A program made the translations under genes and the position numbers. 5,404 nucleotides of DNA from Balneolaceae bacterium UBA2956 (GTDB lineage: Bacteria; Bacteroidota; Rhodothermia; Balneolales; Balneolaceae): positions 28,099 through 33,502 of the forward strand of contig DEBM01000059.1 of the NCBI GenBank assembly GCA_002348545.1, given 5' to 3'. Below the pieces are notes generated by a model. The model was not told the origin of the DNA. It searched no databases and saw only the letters and a program-made list of their open reading frames with translations. Shown here piece by piece: positions 1 through 4,656 of the stretch. Within the stretch, counting starts at the first letter, position 1, and every line of letters begins with the position of its first letter.

Positions 1-1096
1 CTTTATACTTCCAATGAGCAGCTAGCCCTTCTTCTGCTATTATATCCATTTTTTTAGTTCTAATCTGAAACTCCACCTTCTTGCCTTTATTCGTTATTAC
101 AGTGGTATGAAGTGATTGATATCCATTTACTTTTGGTACTGATATAAAATCTCTAAATCGCTCTGGAATTGGTGTATAGGAGTCAGTAATAATTGAATAT
201 ACCCTCCAACAATCTTCCTTTGAATGAGGCTCATCTAAGATTATTCGTATAGCAAATAAATCGTAAATTTCTTCAAATGGTTTTTGTTGGCGTTGCATCT
301 TTCTATAAATAGAATAGATATGTTTAGGTCTTCCTTTTATTTCAAATTTTAATTTCAATTTTGCAAGTTCTCGTCCAACTGGCATCATTAATTCGTCGAT
401 AAATATCTCTCTATCTTCCTTTTTTTCACGTAATTTCCGTGCAACAAATCTAAATGAAACTGGGTCTATTGTTTTAAAACATAAATCTTCTAGTTCATTT
501 TTTATAGCAAATAAACCAAATCTATGTGCTAGTGGAGCGTATAGATCCATTGTTTCAGAGGAAATTTGTATTTGTTTTTCTCTAGCTAAATATTGGATGG
601 TCCTCATATTGTGTAGACGATCAGCAAATTTGATCAATATTACGCGCATATCCTCGACCATACTCAACATAAGCTTCATAAATGTTTCAGCTTGTTTAGC
701 ATCCCGAGTTTCAAATACGCCCGAAATTTTGGTAACCCCATTTATCAAATTAGCTACTTCATTCCCAAACCAATATTTAATATCCTCAACCTCTACATCA
801 GTGTCTTCAATTGTATCATGTAAAAGAGCGGCTACTACAGAGGTCACATCCATATTTATCTTCTTTGCAACAATTTTAGCTACCTCTACTGGATGGTAGT
901 AATACGGTTCTCCCGAAGCTCTTTTGACTCTCTTATGGGAAAGATAACACAACTTAAATGCTTTAGTTATACGCTCTTTATCGAGCTCTAATAAATTCTT
1001 TTGGCAGGCTTTTAATAATTGAGCAAGGTCTTCTTTCTGTGGTTTTCGAAGTTTATAACCCTCTAAATTATATTTTTGAATGGATTCAATAGACAT
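1..1096 (-). CDS. spoT: RelA/SpoT-family bifunctional (p)ppGpp synthetase/hydrolase, N-terminal 365 aa (partial)
   Basis: This is a cytoplasmic long RSH enzyme that makes and degrades the stringent-response alarmone (p)ppGpp. The frame is open from ATG at 1096 to the left edge (365 codons), so the TGS, helical and ACT/RRM regulatory domains lie outside. The HD hydrolase domain (about residues 45-165) looks intact: H68 in YHPVEVA, H93-D94 and E97-D98 in LLHDTIEDT, and D159/N163 in ADRLHNMRT. The synthetase domain (about 240-350) shows GRPKHIYSIYRKM (255-267), YDLFAIRI, RFRD (313-316), GYQSLHTTV (325-333) and VEFQIRT with E342. RFRD stands where bifunctional enzymes have RxKD and RelA-type synthetases have ExDD, so a bifunctional SpoT/Rel enzyme is more likely than RelA. 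The start follows the stop of the upstream membrane-protein gene by 13 nt, has no visible Shine-Dalgarno, and the two may be co-transcribed. The family is near certain; the symbol choice is conventional. Confidence 0.95.
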   Translation of the reverse strand, partial: MSIESIQKYNLEGYKLRKPQKEDLAQLLKACQKNLLELDKERITKAFKLCYLSHKRVKRASGEPYYYHPVEVAKIVAKKINMDVTSVVAALLHDTIEDTDVEVEDIKYWFGNEVANLINGVTKISGVFETRDAKQAETFMKLMLSMVEDMRVILIKFADRLHNMRTIQYLAREKQIQISSETMDLYAPLAHRFGLFAIKNELEDLCFKTIDPVSFRFVARKLREKKEDREIFIDELMMPVGRELAKLKLKFEIKGRPKHIYSIYRKMQRQQKPFEEIYDLFAIRIILDEPHSKEDCWRVYSIITDSYTPIPERFRDFISVPKVNGYQSLHTTVITNKGKKVEFQIRTKKMDIIAEEGLAAHWKYK

Positions 1097-1109
1097 ACGA
1101 ACAAGACAC

Positions 1110-1709
1110 TTAAAATTTAATTGCTAAACCAAATATAATTCGACCCACCTGGGGACTAATCTGTTCAATTCTAGGCTTCCCGAGTCTACTATCAGTATAC
1201 CTGTACTCAATAAAAGGCTTCAATATAGGTAAAACGCTAATTTTTGCTCCGACTAAGGCATTCCAATATAAATTATTTTCCGTCTTTTGGCTCAATATAC
1301 TTACCAACATAGGATTACTTTGATCTATTAATCCTGAAATCAAGTTAGGTGTGATATTAATTTCTTCTGAACCGATCCCAATGCCGGCATAAGGTTCAAT
1401 CAATCCAATATGGACTCCAGCTATAGCGGCAATACCAATATCATAGTTTATCACCTCTTCAGAAAATGTAATACCTGATCGGGTTAATTTATTATCCTCC
1501 GAAAAATGACTGAAATGAACTCTCATCCCAATATGAATAATTGGAATATTAGGTAACAACCCTTTCTCTACTTTTAAACCAAATCCATGTTGTGGTACTT
1601 CTTCCCTAAGCTCATAAGATACGCCTATCTCAAACTGAGCAAATCCTACAGTAAAATTTGAAATATGTATCGTGAGACAAATTAAGCCACTTATCCAGAA
1701 TTTTCGCAT
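1110..1709 (-). CDS. small outer-membrane beta-barrel protein (OmpA/OmpW-like porin family)
   Basis: A 199-aa protein, probably secreted and inserted in the outer membrane; the function is unknown. Residues 1-24 form a signal peptide: basic MRK, a hydrophobic core, then VGFA before Q25, a plausible signal-peptidase I site. The mature part alternates polar and hydrophobic residues as expected for transmembrane beta strands, for example YDIGIAAIAGVHIG, IEPYAGIGIGSEEI, PFIEYRYT and GRIIFGLAIKF. The last residue is Phe, the usual terminal signal recognised by the BAM complex. About 175 mature residues would suit an eight-stranded barrel. It precedes the spoT-like gene by 13 nt on the same strand, which suggests an operon, although a functional link is not evident. 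The ATG at 1709 is chosen because it gives the complete signal peptide; only a weak AAAG precedes it. The envelope role is inferred from composition and not from a recognised specific family. Confidence 0.75.
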   Translation of the reverse strand: MRKFWISGLICLTIHISNFTVGFAQFEIGVSYELREEVPQHGFGLKVEKGLLPNIPIIHIGMRVHFSHFSEDNKLTRSGITFSEEVINYDIGIAAIAGVHIGLIEPYAGIGIGSEEINITPNLISGLIDQSNPMLVSILSQKTENNLYWNALVGAKISVLPILKPFIEYRYTDSRLGKPRIEQISPQVGRIIFGLAIKF

Positions 1710-1741
1710 TTATGGATACTTTATAATTAAACATTCTATTC

Positions 1742-1756
1742 TATGTCACAGACATA
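1742..1756. promoter_or_regulatory. short palindrome upstream of the beta-barrel gene
   Basis: TATGTC-ACA-GACATA is a perfect 6-bp inverted repeat with a 3-bp spacer, 33 bp upstream of the beta-barrel gene start, in the 150-bp divergent gap shared with the tRNA. It could be a regulator operator near the promoter, since TTGGAA followed 17 bp later by ATAGAA overlaps it on the minus strand. The -10 match is poor, so both promoter and operator are tentative. I see nothing else definite in this gap. Confidence 0.2.
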
Positions 1757-1859
1757 ACTTATTCCAATGATAATCAATATAAACAAGCAAAAAGGCTTTT
1801 ATTACAATTTTAGCAAACTACTAGGTAATTTTTTCTAGATATCATATATTTATGCCCTT

Positions 1860-1947
1860 GCCGCGGTGGTGGAATTGGTAGACACGTTGGACTTAAAATC
1901 CAATGGCTATTTAAATGGCCGTGCCGGTTCGAGCCCGGCCCGCGGTA
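1860..1947 (+). tRNA. tRNA-Leu, anticodon TAA
   Basis: An 88-nt class II tRNA. The acceptor stem GCCGCGG (1860-1866) pairs with CCGCGGT (1940-1946, first pair G-U), followed by discriminator A1947. The anticodon stem TTGGA/TCCAA (1887-1891, 1899-1903) encloses loop CTTAAAA with anticodon TAA at 1894-1896, which reads UUA leucine codons. A long variable arm follows (about 1904-1922, GGC/GCC paired), as required for tRNA-Leu. The T arm is GCCGG-TTCGAGC-CCGGC (1923-1939). The 3' CCA is not encoded and must be added post-transcriptionally. It is a single tRNA gene, convergent with the flagellin array and followed at once by its own terminator. Confidence 0.97.
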
Positions 1948-1952
1948 CTTAG

Positions 1953-1989
1953 CCCTGTATTGCTAACTCAATGTGATACAGGGTTTTTT
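1953..1989 (+). terminator. Rho-independent terminator of tRNA-Leu
   Basis: CCCTGTAT (1953-1960) and ATACAGGG (1976-1983) form a perfect 8-bp stem around a 15-nt loop, followed directly by TTTTTT (1984-1989). It begins 6 nt after the tRNA. The opposite side lacks a T-run, so it should act mainly on plus-strand transcripts. Confidence 0.85.
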
Positions 1990-2055
1990 AATTATTTTTG
2001 ATAAAATAGAACGGTTAATGCCTGGATGCTTATGCATCTGAACATATAGAAGATT

Positions 2056-2973
2056 TTACTTTAAGAGACTTAATATTACACCTGGTTGTAAATTTGCTTG
2101 AGCTAAAGCTGCCATAGCAGTCTTTTGAAGAATCTGTAGTCGTATATTTTCACTTTGCTCTTTTGCTATATTAGCATCTATTGCATTAGTTCTGATCTTG
2201 GAATGAACATTGATTGATTGAAGCAAACTTGATTGCTTAGTTGAGAATGTGTTTTGTACAATACCTAGATTATTCATATAACCATTTAACTCTGTTATTG
2301 CAGAGTCTATGTTTGTGATCAAACTGTTAAAATTAGCAGCTGTTGCAGCTGTTGCAATAGTAAATTCTCCTCTAACTTTCGGATCCGAACCATTATTTAC
2401 CGCCGAGATAGTAATATTTGTTTGTAGTGTACCAGCACTTCCATCATTAAATAATTGTCCAGTACTTACCGCTGGTAAGTTAACCGTATTAATATCGCTG
2501 GTACCATCACCCATTTGAAATGTATAAGAAAGATTGCCAGTCAGATTTGTCCCATCGAGTAATGAAACACTATTGTAAGTTGTACTTTTAGCCAGATCAT
2601 TAATATCAGATCCTAGTTGTTCTATTTGATCCCCAATATTTTGCCTGGCTGCGCTGCTGAGAACTGCATTAGATGCTTGGGTTGCAAGACTTTTTATTTC
2701 GATGAGATTGTCCATGATATTTTCATATGCACCCTCAACAAGACCAAATACGGTCAAACCCTCTGCTACATTATCCAAAGCCTGAGTTAGACCAGCAATT
2801 TTTGCTTTAAGCTTGGAAGCTATCGAAAAATCTACAGGATCATCTGATACTGAGTTAACTCTTTTGCCGGTAGACAGCCTAAGAAGCGTTTGTGAACGGA
2901 GCTTATTTACTCTGTCAAGAGCAAGTTTTGCTTCCATTTCAACAAGTTTATTATGTATTCCACCAACATCCAT
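2056..2973 (-). CDS. flagellin 1, divergent flagellin paralogue (305 aa)
   Basis: A structural subunit of the flagellar filament, exported unfolded through the flagellar type III system and polymerised through its D0/D1 helices. The N-terminal flagellin domain covers about residues 5-140: LRLSTGKRVNSVSDD at 31-45, IMDNLIEIKSLATQASN at 86-102. The C-terminal domain covers about 215-305: AKEQSENIRLQILQ at 270-283, AALAQANLQPGVILSLL at 288-304. A short variable centre lies between them, and no signal peptide is seen, as expected. It is clearly less conserved than its two neighbours: the SAGFAIA motif reads PVDFSIA, the usual DAKS/MDIVEG stretch reads EGLTVFGLVEG, and the C-terminal SRIMD motif reads TNAID. 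The ATG at 2973 lacks a recognisable Shine-Dalgarno, and only 51 bp separate it from an upstream terminator. It may be a minor, specialised or poorly expressed filament protein. Membership in the flagellin family is clear; its specific role is not. Confidence 0.92.
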   Translation of the reverse strand: MDVGGIHNKLVEMEAKLALDRVNKLRSQTLLRLSTGKRVNSVSDDPVDFSIASKLKAKIAGLTQALDNVAEGLTVFGLVEGAYENIMDNLIEIKSLATQASNAVLSSAARQNIGDQIEQLGSDINDLAKSTTYNSVSLLDGTNLTGNLSYTFQMGDGTSDINTVNLPAVSTGQLFNDGSAGTLQTNITISAVNNGSDPKVRGEFTIATAATAANFNSLITNIDSAITELNGYMNNLGIVQNTFSTKQSSLLQSINVHSKIRTNAIDANIAKEQSENIRLQILQKTAMAALAQANLQPGVILSLLK

Positions 2974-3024
2974 ATTTAAAGCTAACTAATAATATTCATA
3001 AGTACCTATAAATATTGTAAATAT
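2974..3024 (-). other. 51-bp flagellin 1 leader with no recognisable promoter or RBS
   Basis: The stretch between the upstream terminator's T-tract and the flagellin 1 ATG is almost entirely A/T. I find no TAAA-N15-CGATAA sigma-28 pattern and no AAGGA-type Shine-Dalgarno. The only promoter-like words are TTTACA followed by poorly spaced TATGAA or TATTAT. Any promoter must lie in this stretch or overlap the terminator, or the gene depends on readthrough. Confidence 0.4.
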
Positions 3025-3060
3025 AAAAAAACCCGACCCTCCAGTAAATGGAAGATCGGG
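3025..3060 (-). terminator. strong Rho-independent terminator between flagellins 2 and 1
   Basis: Read on the minus strand, CCCGATCTTCC (3060-3050), a 7-nt loop and GGAGGGTCGGG (3042-3032) form an 11-bp stem with two G-U pairs, followed by seven T (3031-3025). It is closely related in stem sequence, loop length and flank to the terminator after flagellin 3 (4594-4631). No flagellin gene ends here: the nearest upstream stop on this strand is flagellin 2 at 3394, over 330 nt away, and that gene has its own hairpin. Confidence 0.88.
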
Positions 3061-3062
3061 CC

Positions 3063-3080
3063 AAGGATTAAAAGAACCTT
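3063..3080 (-). repeat. 18-bp direct repeat, copy 1 (upstream of terminator 3025-3060)
   Basis: AAGGATTAAAAGAACCTT (plus strand) is identical to 4634-4651. Both copies sit immediately upstream, in the minus-strand sense, of the related terminators. Together with those terminators they define a duplicated 3' untranslated cassette of about 55 bp. On the minus strand the box reads AAGGTTCTTTTAATCCTT and contains AATCCTT, complementary to the AAGGATT of the flagellin 2 ribosome-binding region. Confidence 0.85.
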
Positions 3081-3351
3081 ATATATCATTCAATAAAATC
3101 AAAGAACTAAGTGTTGTTCCATTTCAAAATGGGATATGATTGTATCATATTCTACCTTTTTGATTTTTGTCTAGTGAAAATTGTACTCAACTCACTTCTA
3201 GACTCTTGTTTATGTAATTCCGTGGAAGTCATTGTTTAGCAATCCTTCTGACTTCACTCTTTAAGTCGCCTATACTAAATATCTATTTCTTAATACACGG
3301 CTTTAGTTTTTTCATTTGGACTATAATTGTCCAAATAATCATCTAGTGTAT
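3081..3351 (-). other. structured intergenic region, candidate relic flagellin unit or small RNA
   Basis: A 271-bp stretch without a clear gene. On the minus strand it holds, in order: an 8-bp inverted repeat ATTTGGAC/GTCCAAAT (3336-3314, 7-nt loop); a weak sigma-28-like TAAAGCCG-N11-ATAGATAT; the segment TAGTATAGGCGACTT (3276-3262), resembling the flagellin 2 leader; a hairpin GACTT/AAGTC (3267-3250); AGAAGGATT (3249-3241); a 26-codon ORF (3232-3152, MTSTELHKQESR...); and two abutting hairpins, ATATGAT/ATCATAT (3150-3134) and CCATTT/AAATGG (3132-3119). The shared 18-bp box and the terminator at 3025 follow. The architecture resembles a short transcription unit of about 200-250 nt. The 26-aa ORF has no recognised family and may be chance. 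Whether this is a noncoding RNA, a small-peptide gene or debris from a lost flagellin cannot be decided from sequence alone. Confidence 0.4.
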
Positions 3352-3386
3352 ATTAGCGACTTAACCACATGGGTTAAGTCGCTAAT
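3352..3386 (-). terminator. long perfect hairpin 7 bp after flagellin 2
   Basis: Positions 3352-3366 and 3372-3386 are perfectly complementary: a 15-bp stem with core AGCGACTTAACC and a 5-nt loop. It starts 7 bp beyond the flagellin 2 stop. On the minus strand the tail is ATACACTAG and not a T-run, so it is not a textbook intrinsic terminator. It may stabilise the mRNA 3' end or act with a protein factor. The plus-strand side is followed by TTTT. Confidence 0.55.
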
Positions 3387-3393
3387 TTTCCGT

Positions 3394-4392
3394 TTACTGT
3401 CCAAGGAACCCTAATACAGCCTGCGGACCCATATTAGCTTGTGATAAAGCAGCAGTCGCTGTTTGCTGTAGGATCTGTAGTCTTACAGAGTTGGACTGCT
3501 CTTTAGCAAAGTCAACATCCATAATTCTACTCTTCGCGGCATTATTTGCCGTAATCGCCTCAGTCAGGTTTACTTCCTTACCAGATAATGATCGTTGATC
3601 AATTCCTAATTGATTCACGTAGCCATTTAATCTTCCAATTGCTGTATCTACATGAGTCATAAATGCACTGAAATCATTCGCATTAGCAACTACTTCGTTG
3701 CTACCGTCAAGATCGAAGTCAATAGCACCTCGAGGAGTAGCTACATTGGTAACACCGTCAATTGAGTCACCTGCAATACTGTTGTTACCATCAAGTGAAA
3801 CATCAATATCACCGGCTGCTCCACCACCAGTTGCAGTACCTAAATTAGCAACAGCAGCGCCATCACTAAATAATTCCAGTATGTCTACATCATTTAGTGT
3901 TACTGCCATGGTATCACTAGTACCTTCACCAACTTGGAAAGTCAATGTACCTGCAGTTGCCGGTAACAAATCTACACCATTGAAAGTTGTAGAACTAGCT
4001 ATCGAATTGATATCAGTTCCTAAACCATTAATTTGTTTAGCTATCAGCGTACGTTCAGCGGAGCTCAAAGTATCATTCGCAGCCTGAGTAGCTAGACCTT
4101 TCATCTCAATCAGATTGTCCATAATTGAAGAATAAGCTCCTTCAACTATATCCATTACTGATTTTGCATCACTTACATTCTGAAGGGCTTGTTCCAAACC
4201 AGTTATTCTACTACGTAATTTAGTCGCAATAGCAAAACCTGCTGAATCATCTTCAGATTTATTAATCTTGAAACCAGTAGATAGTTTTAAACGACTATTT
4301 CCTAGTTCTGCATTAATCTTGTTCAATGAAAGCCTCGCCTCCATCGCAGTAACATTCGTATTTACTTTGTTGAAATCTCCAAAACTTGCCAT
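3394..4392 (-). CDS. fliC: flagellin 2 (332 aa), complete
   Basis: A filament subunit exported by the flagellar type III apparatus. The N-terminal D0/D1 region (about 9-140) includes KVNTNVTAMEAR at 9-20, LKLSTGFKINKSEDDSAGFA at 35-54 and IMDNLIEMKGLATQAAN at 90-106. The C-terminal D1/D0 region (about 236-332) includes LNGYVNQLGIDQ at 255-266, SRIMDVDFAKEQSNSVRLQI at 288-307 and AALSQANMGPQAVLGFLGQ at 314-332. The centre (141-235) is rich in Gly, Asp and Ala and is the variable surface domain; at 332 aa this is a compact flagellin. Eight residues, MASFGDFN, precede the NTN motif that normally sits near the start. The ATG at 4392 is supported by AAGGA seven nt upstream. A near-consensus sigma-28 promoter and a structured leader of about 100 nt precede it, so it is expected to be a late flagellar gene. 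It is very similar to flagellin 3 at both ends. Confidence 0.96.
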   Translation of the reverse strand: MASFGDFNKVNTNVTAMEARLSLNKINAELGNSRLKLSTGFKINKSEDDSAGFAIATKLRSRITGLEQALQNVSDAKSVMDIVEGAYSSIMDNLIEMKGLATQAANDTLSSAERTLIAKQINGLGTDINSIASSTTFNGVDLLPATAGTLTFQVGEGTSDTMAVTLNDVDILELFSDGAAVANLGTATGGGAAGDIDVSLDGNNSIAGDSIDGVTNVATPRGAIDFDLDGSNEVVANANDFSAFMTHVDTAIGRLNGYVNQLGIDQRSLSGKEVNLTEAITANNAAKSRIMDVDFAKEQSNSVRLQILQQTATAALSQANMGPQAVLGFLGQ

Positions 4393-4395
4393 GAT

Positions 4396-4430
4396 TTAAT
4401 CCTTATTTTTTGTTTCTGTTAATCCTTATT
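4396..4430 (-). repeat. 12-bp direct repeat in the flagellin 2 leader, including the RBS
   Basis: On the minus strand AATAAGGATTAA occurs twice, at 4430-4419 and 4407-4396, 23 bp apart. The proximal copy supplies the Shine-Dalgarno AAGGA (4404-4400), seven nt from the ATG. The distal copy is an RBS-like sequence with no start codon at a suitable distance, so it could be a ribosome standby site, a decoy, or a simple duplication. Confidence 0.7.
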
Positions 4431-4433
4431 AAA

Positions 4434-4480
4434 AATTCTAGTCGCCTTAACTAGAATTAAATTCAAATTTGTCATTTGAA
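4434..4480 (-). promoter_or_regulatory. two hairpins in the flagellin 2 5' untranslated leader
   Basis: Reading the minus strand, hairpin A pairs TTCAAAT (4480-4474) with ATTTGAA (4468-4462) across a 5-nt loop. Hairpin B pairs AATTCTAGT (4458-4450) with ACTAGAATT (4442-4434) across loop TAAGGCG, and its 3' arm runs into a short T-run before the first AATAAGGATTAA copy. Hairpin B plus T-run resembles a weak attenuator, and its loop displays AAGG. No known riboswitch class is recognised. Leader structure may tune stability or translation of this abundant transcript. Confidence 0.45.
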
Positions 4481-4499
4481 GTTTTTTGATTTGAAACAG

Positions 4500-4526
4500 T
4501 TATCGTTACTTAAACCATGAACTTTA
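4500..4526 (-). promoter_or_regulatory. sigma-28 (FliA) promoter of flagellin 2
   Basis: On the minus strand TAAAGTTC (4526-4519), 11 nt, then AACGATAA (4507-4500) matches the enteric sigma-28 consensus TAAAGTTT-N11-GCCGATAA at 7 of 8 and 6 of 8 positions with exact spacing. Transcription would start near 4493, giving a leader of about 100 nt. It lies about 65 bp downstream of the flagellin 3 terminator, making flagellin 2 an independent late-class unit. Confidence 0.85.
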
Positions 4527-4593
4527 ATTTTTTTTATGGAAATAACGTTTAAGCACTGCATAGGCCATTTTTTGATCTAATTTTTTAGATTTT

Positions 4594-4631
4594 AAAAAAA
4601 AACCCGACCCCCCAGGCTAAGGAGGATCGGG
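4594..4631 (-). terminator. Rho-independent terminator of flagellin 3
   Basis: On the minus strand CCCGATCCTCC (4631-4621), a 7-nt loop and GGGGGGTCGGG (4613-4603) form an 11-bp stem with two G-U pairs, followed by nine T (4602-4594). It begins 25 nt after the flagellin 3 stop. A separate small inverted repeat, ATCTAA/TTAGAT (4590-4575), lies just beyond and has no clear role. Confidence 0.93.
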
Positions 4632-4633
4632 CT

Positions 4634-4651
4634 AAGGATTAAAAGAACCTT
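4634..4651 (-). repeat. 18-bp direct repeat, copy 2 (flagellin 3 3' untranslated region)
   Basis: Identical to 3063-3080. It lies between the flagellin 3 stop codon (4657) and its terminator. Its plus-strand segment TAAGGATTAAA (4633-4643) equals the minus-strand sequence over the flagellin 2 RBS (4405-4395), so the flagellin 3 mRNA tail is complementary to that RBS over 11 nt. Confidence 0.85.
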
Positions 4652-4656
4652 TTGTA

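Noticed and set aside
597..899. 100-codon plus-strand ORF opposite the RelA/SpoT gene
   Set aside because: It is antisense to the conserved HD domain coding sequence and has no recognisable features; a shadow frame.
1822..1852. tRNA promoter with TATATT at 1845-1850
   Set aside because: The -10 word is well placed, but no TTGACA-like or Bacteroidetes-type -33 TTG element lies at the right distance in this A/T-rich stretch, so it is too weak to list.
1860..1989. tRNA-Leu as the attachment site of an integrated element
   Set aside because: No integrase and no repeated copy of the tRNA 3' end is present in the window.
2024..2039. Small hairpin GATGC/GCATC between flagellin 1 and the tRNA as the flagellin 1 terminator
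   Set aside because: The stem is five pairs plus wobble and has no T-run on the minus strand; not enough to call a terminator.
3281..3308. Sigma-28 promoter TAAAGCCG-N11-ATAGATAT upstream of the interval element
   Set aside because: Spacing fits and TAAAG and GATA are present, but only about half of the -10 matches, so it is mentioned only as a weak candidate and not annotated.
3698..4087. 129-codon plus-strand ORF opposite flagellin 2, and similar ones at 2309-2518, 4652-4858 and 5009-5368
   Set aside because: All are antisense to strongly conserved flagellin codons; their Ser/Ala/Pro-rich composition is what complementary flagellin DNA produces.
3025..4631. CRISPR-like or mobile-element repeats
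   Set aside because: The repeated boxes occur only twice, are tied to terminators, and no transposase, spacer pattern or target duplication is visible; duplicated flagellin flanks explain them better.
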